Shown here: positions 60,057 to 64,000 of the stretch, in pieces | How the letters are laid out: each line of letters starts with the position of its first letter | Numbering within the stretch: the first letter of the stretch is position 1 | From: Guyparkeria hydrothermalis | GTDB taxonomy: Bacteria; Pseudomonadota; Gammaproteobacteria; Halothiobacillales; Halothiobacillaceae | DNA: 64,000 bases | Assembly (NCBI RefSeq): GCF_023555375.1 | Contig: NZ_JAJSEE010000007.1 | Coordinates: 1-64,000 of the forward strand | Direction of reading: 5' to 3' | Notes under the pieces: model-generated | The model's input: only the letters and a program-made list of their open reading frames with translations | Told to the model about the DNA's origin: nothing | Databases searched by the model: none | Translations under genes and position numbers: made by a program

Positions 60057-62306
60057 ATGACCTTCCGACCCACTCAGCGTGGGGCGCTGGCCGCCGCCAT
60101 CGCCACGGCACTGAGCGCGCCCGCCTTCGCTCAAGAGAGCACCCAGGACTCGAACCAGGACTCCACCCAGGCCGTGCCGGTCACGGCCAGCCCGGTGCTC
60201 GACCGCATCTCGATCGTTGGCGGTTCGGCGGCGATCCGCGACGTCGCCGGCTCGGCGCACGTGCTCGATCACGAGACCCTGGAAACCATCCCCGGCAACG
60301 ACCCGATGAAGGTCCTGCGCCAGGTGCCCGGCGTCTACGTCACCGAGGAGGAAGGCCACGGCCTGTTCCCCAACATCTCCATCCGCGGCGCGAACCAGGA
60401 CCGCAACAGCCGCATCACGGTGATGGAGGACGGCGTGATGATCGCCCCGGCACCCTACGCCGCGCCGGCCGCCTACTACTTCCCCAATATCGCGCGCATG
60501 GACTCGGTCGAGGTGCGCAAGGGCTCGTCGTCGATCGAGTACGGCCCCTACACCATCGGCGGCGCGCTCAACATGACCTCCACCCCGATCCCGGGCGAAG
60601 CGCAGGGCCGCGTGCGGGTCTCCGCCGGCGAGCGTGACGCCAAGCGCCTGCACGCCTGGTACGGCGACAGCGAGGAGACCTTCGGCTACCTGCTGGAAAC
60701 CTACCAGGACACCACCGACGGCTTCCGTGATCTCGACACCCCGCAGCGCGGCACGGACCAGCCGGGCTACGAGATCCAGAACTACCTGGGCAAGTTCCGC
60801 CTCAACACCCCGGCCAGCGCCGAGCGCTACCAGGAACTGGAACTCAAGCTCGCCCGCGACGACAAGACCATCGACGAGACCTATCTCGGCCTGACCCGCG
60901 AGGACTACGAGGCCACGCCGTACCGTCGCTACGCGGGGTCGGCGATCGACGAGATGAACACCGAGCACACGCAATACCAGCTGCGCCACTTCATCGAGGT
61001 CAATCCGGATCTGGATGTGACCACCACGCTGTACCGCAACGAGTTCCACCGCAACTGGTACAAGCTCGCCAGCGTCGACGGCAACGGCATCTCCGGCATC
61101 CTCGCCGACCCGGATGCCTACGCGGGCGAGATGAGCTGGATCACCGGCGCGAACAGCGACGACCTGCGCGGCACCATCAAGGCCAACAACCGCGAGTACG
61201 TCTCACAGGGCATCGAATCGCGCGCCAACTGGCACGTCACCACCGGTGACATCGACCATCACCTGAAATTCGGCCTGCGCTACCACGAGGACGAGATCGA
61301 CCGCTTCCAGTGGCAGGACGAGTACGACATGGTCGACGGCTCGCTGGTGCTGACCGACCGGGGCGCGCTGGGGGATGCCGGTAACCGCGTCACCGAGGCG
61401 AAGACCATCGCCGCCTTCGTCCAGGACCGCATGGACTTCGGCCGCCTGGCCGTCACGCCGGGGCTGCGCTACGAGTCGATCGCCATCGACCGCACCCGCT
61501 ATGCCGACGCCGATCGCACTACGATCTCGCGCGACGACGAGTCCGCCGACTACAACGTCCTGATCCCGGGCCTGGGCGCGACCTTCGACGTCAACGAGAA
61601 CTGGCAGCTGCTCGGCGGCGTCTACAAGGGCTTTGCGCCCACCGGCGTGGGCGAGGCCGACGAGGAAGAGGCGATCAACTGGGAAGCCGGGGTGCGCTAC
61701 CAGAACGGCGCGTTCCAGTCCGAACTGATCGGCTTTCTCAACGACTACGAGAACCTGGTCGGCCAGTGCACCGCCTCGACCGGCGGCGGCTGTGACATCG
61801 GCGACACCTTCGACGGTGGCGAGGTGCAGGTCCGCGGTCTCGAGGCGCTCGCCCTGTACGACCTGGCCGCCGGGCGCGACTGGGCCGTCAACGTGCCGCT
61901 GCGCGTGGCCTACACCTGGACCGACACCGAGTTCCAGAACAGCTTCGACTCGGACTACGGCGCCTGGGGCGACGTGAACCAGGGCGACGAACTGCCCAAC
62001 ACCCCCGAGCACCAGCTCTCGGTGTCCGCGGGCGTGGTGGGTGAGCGCTTCGGCGTCCACGCCACGGCCAACTACGTCGGCGAGACCCGCGCCGTGGCCG
62101 GCAGCGGCTCGATCCCGGCGGACGAGAAGGTCGATGCCCGCACCATCTTCGATCTCTCCGCGAACTACCGGCTGACCAAGCACGCCAAGCTGTTCGCCGA
62201 GGTGGAAAACCTCACCGACGAGACCTACGTCGCCGCGATCCGGCCGGCCGGCTTCCGCGTGGGCAAGCCGCGCACCGTGATGGTCGGGGCGCAGTTCGAC
62301 TTCTGA
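60057..62306 (+). CDS. TonB-dependent outer-membrane receptor
   Basis: A 749-residue outer-membrane receptor with a Sec signal peptide (cleavage likely after AFAQ near residue 25), a plug domain (residues about 50-170, including VLRQVPGVYVTEEEG and ISIRGANQDRNSRI and VEVRKGSSSIEYGPYTIGGALN), and a 22-strand beta-barrel ending in VMVGAQFDF, with the usual terminal aromatic residue. The plug resembles the FecA (iron dicitrate/siderophore) group more than classical haem receptors, which usually carry a FRAP/NPNL region; none was seen. GGAGAG precedes the ATG. The group with tonB-exbBD-hemP suggests iron or haem uptake. Confidence 0.9.
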   Translation: MTFRPTQRGALAAAIATALSAPAFAQESTQDSNQDSTQAVPVTASPVLDRISIVGGSAAIRDVAGSAHVLDHETLETIPGNDPMKVLRQVPGVYVTEEEGHGLFPNISIRGANQDRNSRITVMEDGVMIAPAPYAAPAAYYFPNIARMDSVEVRKGSSSIEYGPYTIGGALNMTSTPIPGEAQGRVRVSAGERDAKRLHAWYGDSEETFGYLLETYQDTTDGFRDLDTPQRGTDQPGYEIQNYLGKFRLNTPASAERYQELELKLARDDKTIDETYLGLTREDYEATPYRRYAGSAIDEMNTEHTQYQLRHFIEVNPDLDVTTTLYRNEFHRNWYKLASVDGNGISGILADPDAYAGEMSWITGANSDDLRGTIKANNREYVSQGIESRANWHVTTGDIDHHLKFGLRYHEDEIDRFQWQDEYDMVDGSLVLTDRGALGDAGNRVTEAKTIAAFVQDRMDFGRLAVTPGLRYESIAIDRTRYADADRTTISRDDESADYNVLIPGLGATFDVNENWQLLGGVYKGFAPTGVGEADEEEAINWEAGVRYQNGAFQSELIGFLNDYENLVGQCTASTGGGCDIGDTFDGGEVQVRGLEALALYDLAAGRDWAVNVPLRVAYTWTDTEFQNSFDSDYGAWGDVNQGDELPNTPEHQLSVSAGVVGERFGVHATANYVGETRAVAGSGSIPADEKVDARTIFDLSANYRLTKHAKLFAEVENLTDETYVAAIRPAGFRVGKPRTVMVGAQFDF

Positions 62307-62334
62307 TTGAAGGACGTCGTTAGACGCGAGACCA

Positions 62335-62376
62335 AAAACCCCCGGCAAGGGTGATCTTGCCGGGGGTTTTGTTTTT
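62335..62376 (+). terminator. intrinsic terminator after the receptor gene
   Basis: A perfect 15-bp stem (62335-62349 with 62356-62370) with a GGTGAT loop is followed by GTTTTTT. It is one of the strongest terminators in the window. Confidence 0.95.
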
Positions 62377-62494
62377 TGGAGGCGGCGTTTCGTTATAGAC
62401 CGGGCTCGAGCCAACGATCCCGATCTCTCGAGCCGACGCGGAGGGTTTCGCCCGCCTGTTGCGCGGAGTGGCCTTGGTCCACCGCCGTGCCCGG

Positions 62495-62714
62495 CGCGCG
62501 AGCCCCTTTTCTTGCTTGTCCAAGAAAAGAGGCGAAAAGAAGGACACCCCACGGCTTGGCCCTTCGGGCCTTCGAGGCCGGACGGCGTCCGACCTCGAAG
62601 CCTCACGACCGGCGAATGTCTCGGGGCCGGCTCGACGCGACATCGTGTCGCGCTGAGCCTCGGAGCGACGTCCATGTCGCTCCGACCCCGGCCACCCGCC
62701 GGCCGTGAGGCAAG
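62495..62714 (+). repeat. structured repeat, copy 1
   Basis: From CGCGCGAG to GAGGCAAG. It contains TTTTCTTGCTTGT near one end, then CGAAAAGAAGGACACCCC, then a GGCCCTTCGGGCC-type stem, a hairpin with TTCGAGG/CCTCGAA arms, a CGCGACA/TGTCGCG hairpin (62636-62652) and a 9-bp hairpin (62661-62669 with 62676-62684). The same order of blocks occurs in copy 2 on the other strand. Confidence 0.85.
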
Positions 62715-62842
62715 CCCTAGGGGCAAATACCTTCGTTAACCGCCATGCCGGCTGCAGAGCGTTCATTCCACCGGAAACCGAAGGCATGTGCGCCGTTGAA
62801 GTCCATGCATTACATGGATCGAAGGGGGAGCCCCCCTTACGC

Positions 62843-63052
62843 CTTGCCTCGCGGGCGGGGAATCGCAGGGTCGGGCCGCCAGGGACGGCGGCCCGAGGTT
62901 CGCCGCGACACGACGTCGCGTCGAACCGACCCGTCCGCGATTGCCCGTTCGCGAGGCTGATCGCGGCAGCGATCAGGCCCTCAGGGCCAAGGCGTCGGGG
63001 TGTCCTTCTTTTCGTCGGTTTTCTTGAACAAGCAAGAAAACCGACTCGCGCG
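62843..63052 (-). repeat. structured repeat, copy 2 (inverted)
   Basis: The reverse complement runs from CGCGCGAG to GAGGCAAG like copy 1. The outer TTTTCTTGCTTGTTCAAG and CGAAAAGAAGGACACCCC blocks are nearly identical to copy 1; the middle differs in sequence but again forms hairpins (TGATCGC/GCGATCA; 9-bp stem 62872-62880 with 62887-62895; CGCGAC/GTCGCG 62904-62920). Confidence 0.85.
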
Positions 63053-63167
63053 CCTGCCAATGCTGTTTGGTAGTCAGCACTTGCGTTGAAGGCGTGCGAA
63101 ATCACAGAAGCGTCTGAATGCTTCTGCCCCCTTGTTCAGGTTCATCGCGCGTTGGCGTGAAAAGCCA

Positions 63168-64000
63168 TCATGGGAGAGCTTCGGCTGCCACGGCCGAGGC
63201 CACTTGCTCGGCCCGCTGCTGTAACTCGCCGGCGTTTTCCAATCCGTCGATAAACCGCTGCGGGATTCCGCTCAAGCCCACCTGTGCCCCGGTAAGCGCC
63301 CCGGTCAGCATCGCCCGGGCCATGTTCTGGCCACCGCCATTGACCGCATGCAATACCGCCGCCTCGAAATCGTCGGCAAACTTTGCCGAGAGGTAGTAGG
63401 CCGCCGGAAGCTGGTGATAAATGGCGCACGGCATGCCGTACACCAGGGAGACTTTCCAGGGCGGCTCGATGCGTACCCCGGGATCGGCAGCCGCTGCTGC
63501 GATGAAGGACGGTGTCAGCAGGGCATCGGGCGAGGCAAAACGACCGGCCCGGGGCGGGTCCGGCTGCCCCGGCTGGGGCGGCTGCAGGTCATCGCTGGTG
63601 ACGGCATGAAACGGCAAATCGCCACGTTTCACCAGGGCCATCAGCTTGTCTGAGATTTCCGTATCCAGGCGTTGCCCCTGAACCAGCTGGCCCAGCAACG
63701 CACCGTACGCCACGGTCATGGAGACCACGGTTTCATCCACCTGCGTCAGTGCGGTGTTGTCGGCAATGGCTGCCGCCAGTTTCTTGGGCTGAAATGCATA
63801 GCGCACGGCAATGGCAAGCGTGCGTTCAATGGCTTCAGTGGTATCGGCGTGACCACCCACTTGCCCCCAGGGCAGGCCCTGCTCGACGCGTTTTCGCCAG
63901 GCATCACGGATGGATTGGCTGGTGTAACCACCGGGACCGGAGGCCGGGGTGCCATCGAGCATTGGGAAGAGGTCGTCATCCAGACGCCGACAGAAATCGG
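63168..64000 (-). CDS. ADP-ribosylglycohydrolase-family protein (partial at window edge)
   Basis: The frame is open to the window end, so the true start lies beyond 64000; the visible part is 276 residues plus the stop. It matches the C-terminal part of the ADP-ribosylglycohydrolase (DraG/ARH) fold: an all-alpha region with HADTTEAIERTLAIAVRYA, a Gly- and Asn-rich AVNGGGQNMARAMLTGALTGAQ, and GIPQRFIDGLEN near the end. In active DraG enzymes the GGD-x-D segment holds the metal; here it is GGGQNM, so a changed activity is possible. The identification rests on pattern recall without a search. Confidence 0.75.
   Translation of the reverse strand, partial: DFCRRLDDDLFPMLDGTPASGPGGYTSQSIRDAWRKRVEQGLPWGQVGGHADTTEAIERTLAIAVRYAFQPKKLAAAIADNTALTQVDETVVSMTVAYGALLGQLVQGQRLDTEISDKLMALVKRGDLPFHAVTSDDLQPPQPGQPDPPRAGRFASPDALLTPSFIAAAAADPGVRIEPPWKVSLVYGMPCAIYHQLPAAYYLSAKFADDFEAAVLHAVNGGGQNMARAMLTGALTGAQVGLSGIPQRFIDGLENAGELQQRAEQVASAVAAEALP

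Larger units (their letters stand above)
62378..63167. other. gene-free block with inverted structured repeats
   Basis: About 790 bp between the receptor terminator and the last gene hold no convincing gene. ORFs here are rich in Arg, Pro and Ser and code for nothing recognisable. Two inverted copies of one repeat fill most of it (62495-62714 and 62843-63052). The spacer between them (62715-62842) has no clear structure. A 7-bp hairpin at 63105-63126 (CAGAAGC/GCTTCTG) may end transcription of the minus-strand gene that follows. Confidence 0.7.

Noticed and set aside
62320-63105. 261-codon minus-strand ORF and several short plus-strand ORFs in the gene-free block
   Set aside because: Arg/Pro/Ser-rich translations, no ribosome sites, run through inverted structured repeats; coding is not supported.

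Overview
The window looks like a high-GC gammaproteobacterial chromosome from a sulfur-oxidising chemolithotroph. The evidence is the periplasmic thiosulfate-oxidation genes soxX, soxA and soxB, a complete cbb3 oxygen reductase locus (ccoNOQP-ccoG-ccoH-ccoI), and several gene orders typical of Gammaproteobacteria (ribD-ribE-ribBA-ribH-nusB-thiL-pgpA, pilMNOPQ-aroK-aroB-damX-gltB, dnaG-rpoD-tRNA-Ile2). A member of the Halothiobacillaceae (Guyparkeria/Halothiobacillus type) is my best guess, but this is inference from gene content. Nearly all of the window is core chromosome. I see no prophage, transposase, CRISPR array or plasmid gene.

Layout. 0.3-3.7 kb: soxX-soxA, then soxB, without soxYZ or soxCD. 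3.8-7.2 kb: single-domain asparaginase homologue, then DUF3579 protein, rimO, DUF3565 protein and moaB. 7.2-14.6 kb (minus strand): glyA, nrdR, riboflavin genes, nusB, thiL, pgpA in a tight series. 14.9-24.1 kb: a lone cyclic-nucleotide-binding-domain protein, a palindromic repeat, then the cbb3 oxidase and its assembly genes on the minus strand. 24.3-27.7 kb: bioC, bioH, plsY, tsaD. 27.9-28.6 kb: rpsU, yqeY. 28.7-47.7 kb: gltD-hemE, a conserved hypothetical gene, PBP1A, pilMNOPQ, aroK, aroB, damX, gltB. 47.8-51.7 kb: dnaG, rpoD, tRNA-Ile2. 52.0-57.4 kb: GntP permease with glycerate kinase, an oxidoreductase, a methyltransferase, a Ca2+/Na+ antiporter. 57.6-62.3 kb: tonB, exbB, exbD, hemP and a TonB-dependent receptor. 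62.4-63.1 kb: a gene-free block of two inverted structured repeats. 63.2 kb to the edge: a partial ADP-ribosylglycohydrolase-family gene.

Functionally, SoxXA and SoxB would feed thiosulfate electrons through c-type cytochromes to the cbb3 oxidase; hemE supplies haem precursors, CcoI copper, and the TonB/Exb/receptor group iron. GltB/GltD assimilate ammonium, and the permease/glycerate kinase pair handles a C3 acid.

The most notable observations are: (1) the gltD-hemE ... gltB block lies between yqeY and dnaG, and its order is a circular permutation of the gltB-gltD-hemE arrangement known in Pseudomonas; (2) two inverted copies of a ~215-bp repeat whose main hairpin differs by compensatory base-pair changes; (3) a palindromic repeat family with shared termini at 15.3 and 57.4 kb; (4) a CcoH/FixH protein with three extra membrane segments in a locus without ccoS; (5) a RibBA whose GTP cyclohydrolase II half has lost its zinc site.
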